Assembly (NCBI GenBank): GCA_017620025.1
Contig: JAFZRF010000006.1
Coordinates: 1-64,000 of the forward strand
Source: Ruminococcus sp.
Lineage (GTDB): Bacteria > Bacillota > Clostridia > Oscillospirales > Ruminococcaceae
Reading direction: 5' to 3'
DNA length: 64,000 nt
Shown here: piece after piece, positions 1 through 7,338 of the stretch
How positions within the stretch are numbered: position 1 is the first letter of the stretch
Layout: each line of letters begins with the position of its first letter
Notes under the pieces: generated by a model
What the model was told of the DNA's origin: nothing
What the model saw: the letters and a program-made list of their open reading frames with translations, nothing else
Database searches by the model: none
Position numbers and translations under genes: made by a program

Positions 1-62
1 GAAGAAACGAGCATAGCTGCTGCCGTCAGGCTTACCGTAATTGATTTGAATTTCTTGTTCAT
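1..62 (-). CDS. N-terminus of a secreted protein (cut by window edge)
   Basis: Only the first 20 codons are inside the window. Read on the minus strand from the ATG at 62, the peptide starts MNKKFKSITVSLTAAAMLVS: a basic start followed by a hydrophobic stretch, which is a typical Sec signal peptide. A GGGAGG ribosome site lies about nine bases upstream of the ATG. Nothing of the mature protein is visible, so its function cannot be given. Exported dockerin proteins elsewhere in the window have similar leaders, but that is only a hint. Confidence 0.6.
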   Translation of the reverse strand, partial: MNKKFKSITVSLTAAAMLVS

Positions 63-460
63 TGTTAAATTCCCTCCCATTATATTACCCTAAAATATAT
101 ACAAACGCAATGACAGTGCAAACATTGCGCAGGTACCATGATGCAACCATTCAATTATTGTAAATGGTTTCTATGTTACTATTCTACTATAATTTGCTGC
201 AGATGTGATAACCTGCTGCTACTGCTGAAACTTTTTCTTCCGTCATAAATTATAACGATATCAGAAGGTCAATATCTTCGATCCGGAATAAATATTTGTA
301 TAAATAAACAAATCAACGATTTGATTTGTGTGCATTTTGCTTACCGGTTTCAGGAATACTTTTCAAAGGATGCTATTGAGAAAGGGAAGAGGAATCAGCG
401 ATCAGAATTGGTGGCAAAAAATCGTCCGCAAAGAATGCAGATCAATGTATGTTCAATCAC

Positions 461-488
461 GGCTCACTTCGGTGAGCCTCTATTTTTT
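461..488 (+). terminator. Rho-independent terminator-like hairpin
   Basis: A perfect 7-bp stem GGCTCAC/GTGAGCC closes on a TTCG tetraloop and is followed by TCTATTTTTT. No plus-strand gene that it would terminate is recognisable, so it may end an unrecognised short transcript. Confidence 0.6.
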
Positions 489-499
489 GCCTTTATGAC

Positions 500-528
500 T
501 TGATGAAATGGAAGGATTATGGTATAAT
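500..528 (+). promoter_or_regulatory. Sigma-A type promoter of the cupin gene
   Basis: TTGATG (500-505), a 17-base spacer and TATAAT (523-528) precede the cupin start codon by about 48 bases. Confidence 0.65.
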
Positions 529-575
529 GGTATTGTACGAAAAAGAATGAGATATGATTTTTCAGGAGGCGTTTT

Positions 576-923
576 ATGAAAGACTTTCCGCTGTTTATGA
601 AAAACCAATTGAACCATATTGATAGCAGTCAGCAAAACACACCTGATATTGACGGTTATTATTATGAAGGAAAAGATGGCAGTCAGATCTGCTTCTGGAC
701 TTATTATTCAGATAGGGAATCCAAAGAAAACATTCATGAATTTGATGAATATGTATTCTGTGTGACTGGCGAATATGTGGAGGTATTTAATGGCGAAGAA
801 CACGTTCTTCATTCAGGCGATGAATTATTGATCCCAAAAGGTACTCCGCATCACGGTCGGGTTACTAAAGGAACGCGGACGATTCATGCCTTTGGCGGAA
901 AGAGAATCATTCAGAACAACTGA
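576..923 (+). CDS. Small cupin-domain protein
   Basis: A 115-residue protein that is essentially one cupin fold. The second half carries the typical pattern: a glycine-rich turn, the strand with GDELLIPKGTPHHG, and a C-terminal strand. Two adjacent histidines in PHHG and acidic residues in HEFDEY could bind a metal. Such one-domain cupins bind small ligands or metals; the substrate cannot be read from the sequence. The ATG at 576 follows an AGGAGG site (564-569) and its own promoter (500-528). The next gene starts 30 bases downstream in the same direction, so the two may be co-transcribed. Confidence 0.75.
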   Translation: MKDFPLFMKNQLNHIDSSQQNTPDIDGYYYEGKDGSQICFWTYYSDRESKENIHEFDEYVFCVTGEYVEVFNGEEHVLHSGDELLIPKGTPHHGRVTKGTRTIHAFGGKRIIQNN

Positions 924-953
924 GTTAATGAAGTCACTTAGGAGGTAATACGT

Positions 954-1502
954 ATGAAGCTATATTTTTGCGACCTGCCGAAACTGTTTACTTTTCTTAA
1001 ACCTGTAGCTATATGGGATGAGGACGGTAACAGACGTTATACTTTGAAAAACGATGAATCCCTGACTCATGCGGGCTATCGTCTGCATCTTATGGATTCA
1101 GCTTATGAAGAAGTGGCATTGATACGCCAGAAGCTTCTGACATTGACACCAAGATTCTATGTTGATATAAACGGTGAAGAGCGTCTTGTAAGTCTCAGAC
1201 GTTCGCTTAAAGGCAAATCTTACTTCGAAGTGAGCGGAACGGACTGGAAGACTGAAGGTGATGTCGATCAATGGGAATATGAGATAAAAGCAGGAGACCG
1301 GAGCATTGCTTTTGTGCGCGCGTCTCAGGCAAGAAAAAAAGCCTGTGCCGACGCAATGAATTTTTTAGCCAGTGCTGTGACTTCCGCGCCGAGGACTTTC
1401 AGCAAGGAAAGCTGTTGTGAGATAGATATTTCCGACGGTGTCGATGAAGCAGAGGTGCTGGCAGTCATTTTGGCAGCTGTAGCGGCAATCGATGTCAGAT
1501 AG
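954..1502 (+). CDS. LURP-one-related (tubby-like) family protein
   Basis: This 182-residue protein resembles the bacterial LURP-one-related family, a beta-barrel with a central hydrophobic helix related to the tubby C-terminal domain. Supporting signs are alternating short strands with bulky residues (RFYVDINGEERLVSLRRS, then YFEVSGTDWKTEG) and the hydrophobic C-terminal helix after DGVDEAEVLAVILAAV. The molecular role of these proteins in bacteria is not established; phospholipid or membrane association has been proposed for the fold. The start is supported by an AGGAGG site at 941-946. It follows the cupin gene by 30 bases. Confidence 0.65.
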   Translation: MKLYFCDLPKLFTFLKPVAIWDEDGNRRYTLKNDESLTHAGYRLHLMDSAYEEVALIRQKLLTLTPRFYVDINGEERLVSLRRSLKGKSYFEVSGTDWKTEGDVDQWEYEIKAGDRSIAFVRASQARKKACADAMNFLASAVTSAPRTFSKESCCEIDISDGVDEAEVLAVILAAVAAIDVR

Positions 1503-1735
1503 CCCTGAAAGTGATGCAGAGCTCAGATATGCTCTCAGAAGATGACCGTCTCAGTATAAGTAATGAAAAAGCCTGTTTTTGGAACAAGGGCGTAACGCCC
1601 CGTATATGTAAACAGTATAGTTTACGTATGGTGAACGTGTCAGTATGGTACAGCATATGCGGTGGTTATACTGAGGATCATGTTATAAGCAATAAGAGAA
1701 ATCATTCCAACAGTAACCAGTAAGGAGGCGGAGTT

Positions 1736-2590
1736 TTGCAAATGAAAAGACTTCTTGTATTATATCTTCTATGCATGATCTGCCTGTTCGGATGTGGTCA
1801 GGAAATAACTGTTCAGTTGAATGAATTCCAGCAGCAGATCCTTGCAGCTGACGGATTGCCTACCGATCCGGAAAAGCTGACACCTTATCAGCTCACCTGT
1901 ATTCAGAATATTGATGCAATGATGAATTACCTTCAGGACAAGTATCACGAGGAATTCATATATGCGGGTTATCACGAGCCGGAGGAGTATGTATCCGAGT
2001 TCATTATGGCATACCCGAAGGCACGCGGCAGCGGGGACGGAAAGTATATCGTCACGGTGAAGCACAAAAAGGACGGTTCCTTTTCAGATGATTATTATGA
2101 TTATTCCGTTGCGGATTATGCGGAGCAGTTCATGACGGAGTATCTTGCAGAGCATCTTCCGGTGGACGGATATCAGCTCCGGATCACGCAGCAGTCCGGC
2201 ATGATCCGGAAGGAGGAGATCGAGGACGGTCAGTTCCGCTGGAAATTCGGCGGGAGCTACTGCCTGGAGATTGAGACGCCGGATTTTGATCTGGAGCAAG
2301 TGGCGAAGTTTGCGGAGGAGTATGCGAAATTTCTGCATGACCACCAGATTCAGAGCAGCACTCGTATCAACCTGATGCGTAAAATTCCGGAGAATCCGGA
2401 TTTGTTCAAAGAGGAAAACATTTTGCAGGTTTATGAAAGTGCAGATTATTTGGGGTATTATTCCGTTCTTGTTCATCGGGAACGAGTTGTGAACAGCTAC
2501 TGGATGCGCTATGTCGATAATGGCGACGGAAACGGAACAAGAGGCATGGAAGAAATACCGATCGATGAATTTCTGGCAAAATTCAGCTAA
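1736..2590 (+). CDS. Predicted lipoprotein of unknown function
   Basis: A 284-residue predicted lipoprotein. The N-terminus is a short basic, hydrophobic leader ending in the lipobox L-F-G-C, so lipidation at Cys20 is expected. I favour the TTG at 1736 as start because the TAAGGAGG site (1721-1728) is 7 bases away; the in-frame ATG at 1742 is 13 bases away. The mature part is acidic and rich in Tyr and Asp, with no motif I recognise. A strong terminator follows at 2715-2757. It stands alone, with 233 unremarkable bases in front. Confidence 0.7.
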   Translation: MQMKRLLVLYLLCMICLFGCGQEITVQLNEFQQQILAADGLPTDPEKLTPYQLTCIQNIDAMMNYLQDKYHEEFIYAGYHEPEEYVSEFIMAYPKARGSGDGKYIVTVKHKKDGSFSDDYYDYSVADYAEQFMTEYLAEHLPVDGYQLRITQQSGMIRKEEIEDGQFRWKFGGSYCLEIETPDFDLEQVAKFAEEYAKFLHDHQIQSSTRINLMRKIPENPDLFKEENILQVYESADYLGYYSVLVHRERVVNSYWMRYVDNGDGNGTRGMEEIPIDEFLAKFS

Positions 2591-2714
2591 CAGAAGCTTA
2601 TTGCAGATGAAGATACCGGGCAGTGCAATCCTGCTTCACCAGGAGAAACGCCCATATTACCGTTTGCTATATAAACCACAAGCCCCGCTGTCTCTTAATA
2701 ATACAGCAATAAAT

Positions 2715-2757
2715 CGTCCATGCGGAGAGTTTAACCGCATGGACGGTTTGCTTTTTG
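2715..2757 (+). terminator. Rho-independent terminator
   Basis: An 11-bp perfect stem, CGTCCATGCGG/CCGCATGGACG, with a 9-base loop is followed by GTTTGCTTTTTGG. Confidence 0.85.
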
Positions 2758-3013
2758 GCTACAATAATGTGAATACTCACATTATTGACGGAGCAGGCTC
2801 AGATATACGTGGCGTTTACTGTATCCCGTGAAACCGAAATGGGCCTGATGTAATGATCTATAGATAAAGGAGAAACTAAAAATGGATATAACATCATTCA
2901 GCCGGCGTGTCAATTGTTAATAGGAGATTTGTATATGCTAACAAAATTGTGACTGTCACGATCGAGAAAGAGTATGAGATCTGACAAAATATAAATACAG
3001 GCATGATAAGCCA

Positions 3014-3042
3014 TTGACAAGATATTGTTAGTATGCTATAAT
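3014..3042 (+). promoter_or_regulatory. Sigma-A promoter of the feo operon
   Basis: A perfect TTGACA (3014-3019), 17-base spacer and TATAAT (3037-3042). Transcription should begin near 3049, exactly where the first GTTAG-N6-CTAAC palindrome begins, a good place for a repressor. Confidence 0.85.
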
Positions 3043-3049
3043 ACCAATG

Positions 3050-3065
3050 GTTAGGAAACGCTAAC
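3050..3065. promoter_or_regulatory. Candidate metal-regulator operator, feoA copy 1
   Basis: Perfect palindrome GTTAG-GAAACG-CTAAC at the predicted start of feo transcription. The half-site is the GTTAG/CTAAC core known from DtxR/IdeR boxes, but the spacer here is 6 rather than 1. Related copies lie at 3084, 3615 and 6449. That a DtxR-family protein binds it is inference. Confidence 0.5.
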
Positions 3066-3083
3066 ATTATATTATGTAAATCG

Positions 3084-3099
3084 ATTAGCCTTAACTAAC
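3084..3099. promoter_or_regulatory. Candidate metal-regulator operator, feoA copy 2
   Basis: ATTAG-CCTTAA-CTAAC matches nine of the ten half-site bases of the copy at 3050. It lies in the feoA leader, 34 bases (about three helical turns) downstream of copy 1. Confidence 0.45.
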
Positions 3100-3122
3100 A
3101 CTATTTATACGGAGATGGGTTA

Positions 3123-3335
3123 ATGATGCCGCTTAGTCTGGCTGAGCCCGAAAAGGAGCTTACTATCCGGAAGCTCGGTGGTAGCCCCGAGATACGTCAG
3201 CACCTTGAAAACCTCGGATTTACCGTCGGCGGGACGGTAACGCTGATAAACGTCCTCGGAGAAAATGTCATTGTAAAGGTCAAGGAGTCACGCATTGCGA
3301 TAGGTGCGGATATGGCTCGAAGAATAATGGTATGA
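3123..3335 (+). CDS. feoA: FeoA-domain ferrous iron transport protein (first copy)
   Basis: A 70-residue FeoA protein, a small SH3-like cytoplasmic partner of the FeoB ferrous iron transporter. The family pattern is clear: hydrophobic polar start, LGGSPEIRQHLENLGF, a strand with TVTLINVLGENVIVKV, and the C-terminal RIAIGADMARRI. The start ATG at 3123 follows GGAG (3111-3114). It is first in the feoA-feoA-feoB operon and lies behind a consensus promoter and two palindromic candidate operators, so iron control is likely. A second FeoA follows 13 bases downstream. Paired FeoA genes are common in clostridia. Confidence 0.93.
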   Translation: MMPLSLAEPEKELTIRKLGGSPEIRQHLENLGFTVGGTVTLINVLGENVIVKVKESRIAIGADMARRIMV

Positions 3336-3348
3336 CTGGAGTGAGATT

Positions 3349-3570
3349 ATGAAGACACTTAAAGAGGCTGCGATCGGTTCTACGGTAAAGATCAGGAAGC
3401 TCCACGGAGAAGGAGCTATAAAGCGCCGTATCATGGATATGGGGCTTACTAAGGGTACGTCTGTGACTGTCCGCAAGGTAGCGCCCCTCGGCGATCCCAT
3501 CGAGCTTAATGTGCGTGGGTATGAGCTGTCTCTGCGCAAGGCAGATGCAGAGCTTATCGAGGTCGAATGA
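3349..3570 (+). CDS. feoA: FeoA-domain ferrous iron transport protein (second copy)
   Basis: A second FeoA-like protein of 73 residues. It has the standard features: a start with LKEAAIGSTVKIRKLHGEG, the helix AIKRRIMDMGLTKGT, the strand VTVRKVAPLGDPIELNVRG, and the C-terminal LSLRKADAELIEVE. This copy is closer to the family consensus than the first. It sits 13 bases after the first feoA, with an AGTGAG site in front, and ends 77 bases before feoB. A stem-loop (3580-3598) follows it, so part of the transcripts may end before feoB. Confidence 0.93.
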   Translation: MKTLKEAAIGSTVKIRKLHGEGAIKRRIMDMGLTKGTSVTVRKVAPLGDPIELNVRGYELSLRKADAELIEVE

Positions 3571-3579
3571 TGATGCATG

Positions 3580-3611
3580 GAACGCCGAACCGGCGTTCTG
3601 CATTTTGTCTT
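3580..3611 (+). terminator. Hairpin (attenuator-like) between feoA and feoB
   Basis: A perfect 8-bp stem GAACGCCG/CGGCGTTC with a 3-base loop is followed by TGCATTTTGTCTTT. The tail is T-rich but interrupted, so partial termination is likely. It may lower feoB relative to feoA. Confidence 0.6.
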
Positions 3612-3614
3612 TAT

Positions 3615-3630
3615 GTTAGCTACAAATAAC
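3615..3630. promoter_or_regulatory. Candidate operator in front of feoB
   Basis: GTTAG-CTACAA-ATAAC matches nine of the ten half-site bases of the palindrome at 3050. It ends 3 bases before the feoB ribosome site (AAAGGA, 3634-3639). It could be an operator or, as RNA, a small hairpin touching the ribosome site. Confidence 0.4.
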
Positions 3631-3647
3631 TTGAAAGGAAGATATTA

Positions 3648-6059
3648 ATGGAACTGCGAATAGCACTTGCCGGCAATCCTAATGCGGGCAAGACCACACT
3701 GTTCAATGCGCTCACCGGTTCTAATCAGTTCGTCGGAAACTGGCCGGGAGTTACTGTGGAAAAGAAGGAGGGAAAGCTGAAAAAGCACAGCGATGTGATA
3801 GTGACCGACTTACCGGGTATCTATTCACTTTCGCCGTACACTCTCGAAGAAGTAGTTGCAAGAAATTATCTTATCGAAACAAGACCTGACGCTATACTCA
3901 ATATCATCGACGGCACTAACCTCGAACGTAATCTCTATCTCACCACTCAGCTCGTTGAGCTTGGAATACCCGTTGTCGTTGCTATCAACATGATAGACGT
4001 TGTAAAAAAGAACGGTGACAGGATAAATATCCTGGAGCTGTCAAAGCGGCTCGGATGTAAGATCGTCGAGATATCTGCTCTTAAGGGGACAGGAGTTGAC
4101 GAAGCTGCGGAGGCTGCCATAAATGCAGCAAAGAACAGCATTACTATCCCGCAGCACACGTTCAGCGGCCCTGTTGAACACGCTATCGCCCACATAGAAG
4201 AAGCTGTCCTCCACGATATGCCTGAGGAGCAGCAGCGCTGGTATGCCATAAAGGTATTCGAGCGTGACGAGAAGGTGCTTGAAAAACTGAATATACCTGC
4301 AAAGATCCAGGCACATATCGAAGAGGACATAGCAGCTGCGGAAAAGGAGCTTGATGACGATGCGGAGAGCATCATCACGAACGAGCGATACGTCTACATC
4401 GCAGAGGTCATAAAGGCCTGCTATAAAAAGAAAAATGCGGGCAGCCTTTCATACTCCGACAAGATAGACAAGATAGTTACGAACCGCTGGCTGGGACTGC
4501 CGATATTTGCGATCATCACGACACTTGTATACCTGATAGCAATGAAGGGGCCCGGAGCATGGGCGACCGACTGGACGAATGATAATCTCTTCGGCGACGG
4601 TTTCCACTTCCTTGGTATCGGCTCTTCCGATTATTCAGACGTTGCTGAGAGGTACGCCGATGCGCAGCTCATTATCGACGGCTATGAAGCTTACGTTGAA
4701 GAGAACGGCAGCGAACCGACCGGCGATTTCCCCTACACTATTGAAGACGAGGAGACTCTCGAGATATCAGAGGAGACTGCTTCTCTTGACGACTACGAGG
4801 AGGCAGTAAAGACAATCGAGGAGATAGGCGATGAGCCTGATCCTGCAGATTACGGCGTATTCGTTCCCGGTATCCCGGCACTCGTTGAGAGTGGCCTTGA
4901 CAAGATTGGCTGTGCAGACTGGCTCAAGGGACTTATCCTTGACGGTATCGTTGCCGGTGTCGGCGCTGTACTCGGATTCGTTCCGCAGATGCTCGTGCTC
5001 TTCTTCCTGCTTGCCTTCCTTGAAGCCTGCGGATATATGGCACGTATCGCATTCGTGCTCGACCGTGTGTTTCGCAAGTTCGGCCTCTCCGGAAAGTCAT
5101 TCATACCGATGCTCGTCGGCGTGGGCTGCGGAGTTCCCGGAATCATGGCAAGCCGTACTATCGAGAATGAGCGTGACAGGCGCATGACCATCATCACCAC
5201 CACATTCATTCCCTGCGGCGCAAAGATGCCCTTCATCGCAATGATTGCAGGTGCCATCTTCGGAGGTTCACCGCTTATATCCGTATCCGCATACTTCATC
5301 GGCATGGCTTCTATCATCATATCCGGTATCATGCTGAAAAAGACAGCAATGTTCTCCGGCGAGCCTGCACCGTTCGTTATGGAGCTCCCGGCATACCATA
5401 TGCCCACACTCAGCAATGTTCTCCGTTCAATGTGGGAGCGTGGCTGGTCATTCATCAAAAAGGCAGGATCCATTATCCTTCTTTCAACTATCGTTATATG
5501 GTTCCTTTCACGTTTCGGAAATGCCGGCGACGGCTTCGGAATGCTTGAGGAGGATCAGCTTGACAGTTCTCTCCTTGCAGGCTTCGGCTCTGCTATCGCA
5601 TGGATATTCGCACCTCTCGGCTGGGGCAACTGGCAGGCAGCTGTTGCTTCCATTACCGGACTTGTCGCAAAGGAGAATATCGTCGGAACTATGGGCGTTC
5701 TCTACGGCGGCGGAGAAGGCACGGTATGGCAGACGCTTGCAGGCAAATTCACAGCTATCACAGGCTTCTCCTTCCTTGTGTTCAATCTGCTCTGTGCTCC
5801 CTGCTTTGCGGCTATCGGAGCGATCAAGCGTGAGATGAACAATGCTAAGTGGACAGCGTTTGCAATCACCTATCAGTGCGGATTCGCTTATGCTGTAGCG
5901 CTTATGATAACACAGTTCGGCGGACTTTTCACAGGGGAATCAAACATCATCGGTGTTATCGCAGCTGTCGCTGTTCTGGCATTTATGCTTTATATGCTCT
6001 TTGTAAAGAAGTACAGGGAAGCTTCAAAGTTCACGGGCAAGGTAAAAGTAGAAGCGTAA
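3648..6059 (+). CDS. feoB: Ferrous iron transporter FeoB
   Basis: This 803-residue protein is the inner-membrane Fe(II) transporter FeoB. The N-terminal G domain has G1 GNPNAGKTT (9-17), G3 DLPG (54-57) and G4 NMID (114-117). A helical guanine-dissociation-inhibitor-like region follows to about 280, then the polytopic membrane part with two Gate-like repeats (for example GVGCGVPGIMASR and AKENIVGTMGVLYG). It is longer than many family members. Between the first membrane helix and the next, at about residues 305-405, lies a very acidic stretch of roughly 100 residues. It follows two feoA genes and precedes a small Cys-rich FeoB partner by 12 bases. Confidence 0.95.
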   Translation: MELRIALAGNPNAGKTTLFNALTGSNQFVGNWPGVTVEKKEGKLKKHSDVIVTDLPGIYSLSPYTLEEVVARNYLIETRPDAILNIIDGTNLERNLYLTTQLVELGIPVVVAINMIDVVKKNGDRINILELSKRLGCKIVEISALKGTGVDEAAEAAINAAKNSITIPQHTFSGPVEHAIAHIEEAVLHDMPEEQQRWYAIKVFERDEKVLEKLNIPAKIQAHIEEDIAAAEKELDDDAESIITNERYVYIAEVIKACYKKKNAGSLSYSDKIDKIVTNRWLGLPIFAIITTLVYLIAMKGPGAWATDWTNDNLFGDGFHFLGIGSSDYSDVAERYADAQLIIDGYEAYVEENGSEPTGDFPYTIEDEETLEISEETASLDDYEEAVKTIEEIGDEPDPADYGVFVPGIPALVESGLDKIGCADWLKGLILDGIVAGVGAVLGFVPQMLVLFFLLAFLEACGYMARIAFVLDRVFRKFGLSGKSFIPMLVGVGCGVPGIMASRTIENERDRRMTIITTTFIPCGAKMPFIAMIAGAIFGGSPLISVSAYFIGMASIIISGIMLKKTAMFSGEPAPFVMELPAYHMPTLSNVLRSMWERGWSFIKKAGSIILLSTIVIWFLSRFGNAGDGFGMLEEDQLDSSLLAGFGSAIAWIFAPLGWGNWQAAVASITGLVAKENIVGTMGVLYGGGEGTVWQTLAGKFTAITGFSFLVFNLLCAPCFAAIGAIKREMNNAKWTAFAITYQCGFAYAVALMITQFGGLFTGESNIIGVIAAVAVLAFMLYMLFVKKYREASKFTGKVKVEA

Positions 6060-6071
6060 AGAGGTGTTTAT

Positions 6072-6239
6072 ATGCTCGTATGGCTGACAGAGAATCTCGG
6101 AACGATAATCGTATCACTGGCACTTATCGCTGTAGTAACGCTGATAACTGTCAGACTTATAAAGGATAAGAAACAAGGAAAAACATCATGCGGCTGCGGC
6201 TGCGAGCACTGTGCTATGCACGGGAAATGTCATAAGTAA
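6072..6239 (+). CDS. FeoB-associated Cys-rich membrane protein
   Basis: A 55-residue protein too small for most gene finders. It has one membrane helix (about residues 8-27), a short basic stretch RLIKDKKQGK, and the Cys-rich tail SCGCGCEHCAMHGKCHK. This matches the FeoB-associated Cys-rich membrane protein family, which is found next to feoB in Firmicutes and is thought to help pass Fe(II) on the cytoplasmic side. The ATG at 6072 follows GAGGTG (6061-6066), and feoB ends 12 bases before. The cysteines and histidines could form a metal site; this is inferred. Confidence 0.85.
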   Translation: MLVWLTENLGTIIVSLALIAVVTLITVRLIKDKKQGKTSCGCGCEHCAMHGKCHK

Positions 6240-6240
6240 T

Positions 6241-6405
6241 GCATTGCTCCCCACCAACTAACTCCTGAATTTTTCTGCTTGTCCCGACAGCAAAATACTG
6301 CGTCAGAAAAACTTGAAATACGACAGCATTCCTGCGTTTTTCTTCCCTGTCTTTTGCTGCCGGTACTGTGAATTAATTTTTCTCGGGTTAATTGGTGGAG
6401 CAATA
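6241..6405. repeat. Long imperfect inverted repeat / structured RNA candidate
   Basis: About 160 bases fold back on themselves. The outer arms ATTGCTCC(CC)CACCAA (6243-6257) and TTGGTGGAGCAAT (6392-6404) pair with one 2-base bulge. Inner arms around 6285-6295 (CCGACAGCAAAA) and 6353-6363 (TTTTGCTGCCGG) pair with one mismatch, and GAAAAAC/GTTTTTC pair inside that. No open frame fits. It could be a non-autonomous hairpin element or a processed RNA in the feo transcript. Confidence 0.5.
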
Positions 6406-6410
6406 GCAAC

Positions 6411-6432
6411 GGGGCGGTGAAGTCATCGCCCC
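6411..6432. other. Strong GC-rich hairpin without T-tract
   Basis: GGGGCG (6411-6416) pairs with CGCCCC (6427-6432), and GTGA/TCAT extends the stem. It is followed by AAAC rather than T residues, so it looks like an mRNA-stability or processing hairpin rather than a terminator. Confidence 0.45.
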
Positions 6433-6448
6433 AAACATTGAAACAAAT

Positions 6449-6464
6449 GTTAGTATCTACTAAT
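6449..6464. promoter_or_regulatory. Candidate operator in front of the DUF2325 gene
   Basis: GTTAG-TATCTA-CTAAT is the fourth copy of the palindrome seen at 3050, 3084 and 3615, with nine of ten half-site bases conserved. It abuts the AAAGGAGG ribosome site (6465-6472), as at feoB. Confidence 0.45.
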
Positions 6465-6477
6465 AAAGGAGGTTCAC

Positions 6478-6777
6478 ATGAGCATAGTTATCGTCGGCGG
6501 AAATGACCGCATGGCAACACGTTATCAGGATATCTGCAAATCATTCAATCACAAGTCCAAGGTATTCACCCAGATGCCGTCCGACTTTGAGAACAAACTC
6601 GGAACTCCCGATCTTATGGTGGTATTCACCGGCACCTGCTCACACAAGATGCTCGGCGCAGTAAAGAGGAGCTCCGAGAAGAACGGAGTACCAGTTGAGC
6701 ACGTCCACAGCTCGAGCGTGAGCGCTCTGAAACAGCTGCTTGCCGATATAAAGGGTAGAAGCCATGTCCGAAGCTGA
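6478..6777 (+). CDS. DUF2325 domain protein
   Basis: A 99-residue DUF2325 protein. The family signature is visible: VIVGGNDRMATRYQDICKSF at the start, then DLMVVFTGTCSH with a conserved Cys and His, and KNGVPVEHVHSSS. DUF2325 proteins have a Rossmann-like fold and no established activity. Clusters with feo, flavodoxin and DUF3793 genes, as here, point to iron or redox homeostasis. A perfect AAAGGAGG site is 5 bases before the ATG, and a palindromic candidate operator abuts it. The 3' end overlaps the DUF3793 gene by 14 bases. Confidence 0.8.
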   Translation: MSIVIVGGNDRMATRYQDICKSFNHKSKVFTQMPSDFENKLGTPDLMVVFTGTCSHKMLGAVKRSSEKNGVPVEHVHSSSVSALKQLLADIKGRSHVRS

Positions 6778-7327
6778 ACGCAGGAGCATTGACAGTGAGC
6801 TGGCATTCCACAGTGCCCCGACACTGCTCGGAGTTAAGTGTGCAAGTCTGATTTCCTTCCGTATGAACGAGCGAACTATCACTGAATATCTGAGGCTGTT
6901 CTCGGACAGAATGTTTGAGACAGGGCTCAGCGTGAAGCTGCTATGCAAGTGCCGTGAGCGTACACTTGTCTACATCTACAACGTGAAAATGCTTGAGACA
7001 TGGCTCGGTATGCCGCAGGTGAGCGGATTCCTCTCCGAATACGGCTACAGTAATGGAGCGCCGGCGGAGAGTAAGCTCGATATGCTTGCAGTGCGTATCA
7101 GCTGCGGCAGCTTCCCCCATGAGATAGGCGCATTTCTCGGCTATCCCATAGGCGACATAAAGGGCTTTATCAGTAACAGCGGAAAGAATTGTCTGCTGTG
7201 CGGTTACTGGAAAGTCTATGAGAATGAAGAAAAGGCACGGCAGACTTTTGAGATATACGATCGTTGCAGGGTCATCCTGTTCGATAGATTAAATCACGGC
7301 CTTGAATTGTATCAGGCTGTAAAATAG
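6764..7327 (+). CDS. DUF3793 family protein
   Basis: A 187-residue protein of the DUF3793 family. Recognisable blocks are HSAPTLLGVKCASLISF near the start, LVYIYNVKMLETWL in the middle, and SCGSFPHEIGAFLGYPIGDIKGFI with GKNCLLCGYWKVYEN in the second half. The biochemical role is unknown. Genes of this family recur beside feoA/feoB, flavodoxin and DUF2325 genes in clostridia, so a role in iron uptake or iron-dependent regulation is a reasonable inference. The invariant-looking SFPHEIG and CLLCGYWKVY blocks suggest a metal or ligand site. The start overlaps the end of the DUF2325 gene, and flavodoxin follows after 11 bases. Confidence 0.8.
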   Translation: MSEAERRSIDSELAFHSAPTLLGVKCASLISFRMNERTITEYLRLFSDRMFETGLSVKLLCKCRERTLVYIYNVKMLETWLGMPQVSGFLSEYGYSNGAPAESKLDMLAVRISCGSFPHEIGAFLGYPIGDIKGFISNSGKNCLLCGYWKVYENEEKARQTFEIYDRCRVILFDRLNHGLELYQAVK

Positions 7328-7338
7328 GAGGAACTATT

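Larger units (their letters stand above)
63..575. other. Intergenic region with divergent leaders
   Basis: This AT-rich stretch separates the minus-strand secreted-protein gene from the cupin gene. It holds a terminator-like hairpin (461-488) and a promoter for the cupin gene (500-528). A 60-codon open frame at 321-503 has no ribosome site and contains the hairpin, so I do not treat it as a gene. I see no repeat or RNA gene here. Confidence 0.5.
2591..3122. other. Intergenic region: terminator, then feo promoter and operators
   Basis: The left part holds the terminator of the lipoprotein gene (2715-2757). The right part holds the feoA promoter (3014-3042) and two palindromic candidate operators (3050-3065 and 3084-3099). 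The open frame at 2511-2831 crosses the terminator and overlaps the lipoprotein gene, so I reject it. Nothing else stands out. Confidence 0.6.

Noticed and set aside
321..503. A 60-codon open frame before the cupin gene
   Set aside because: It lacks a ribosome site and runs through a terminator hairpin; its composition is like the flanking AT-rich DNA.
1511..1723. A 70-codon open frame between the LURP-one and lipoprotein genes
   Set aside because: No ribosome site, no recognisable family, low-quality residue pattern; it ends just before the real AAGGAGG of the lipoprotein gene.
2511..2831. A 106-codon open frame over the end of the lipoprotein gene
   Set aside because: It overlaps the gene in another frame and crosses a strong terminator.
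3003..3020. A Rex-like match at the feoA -35
   Set aside because: Only 11 of 14 positions match and the right half is simply the TTGACA of the promoter; better explained by chance.
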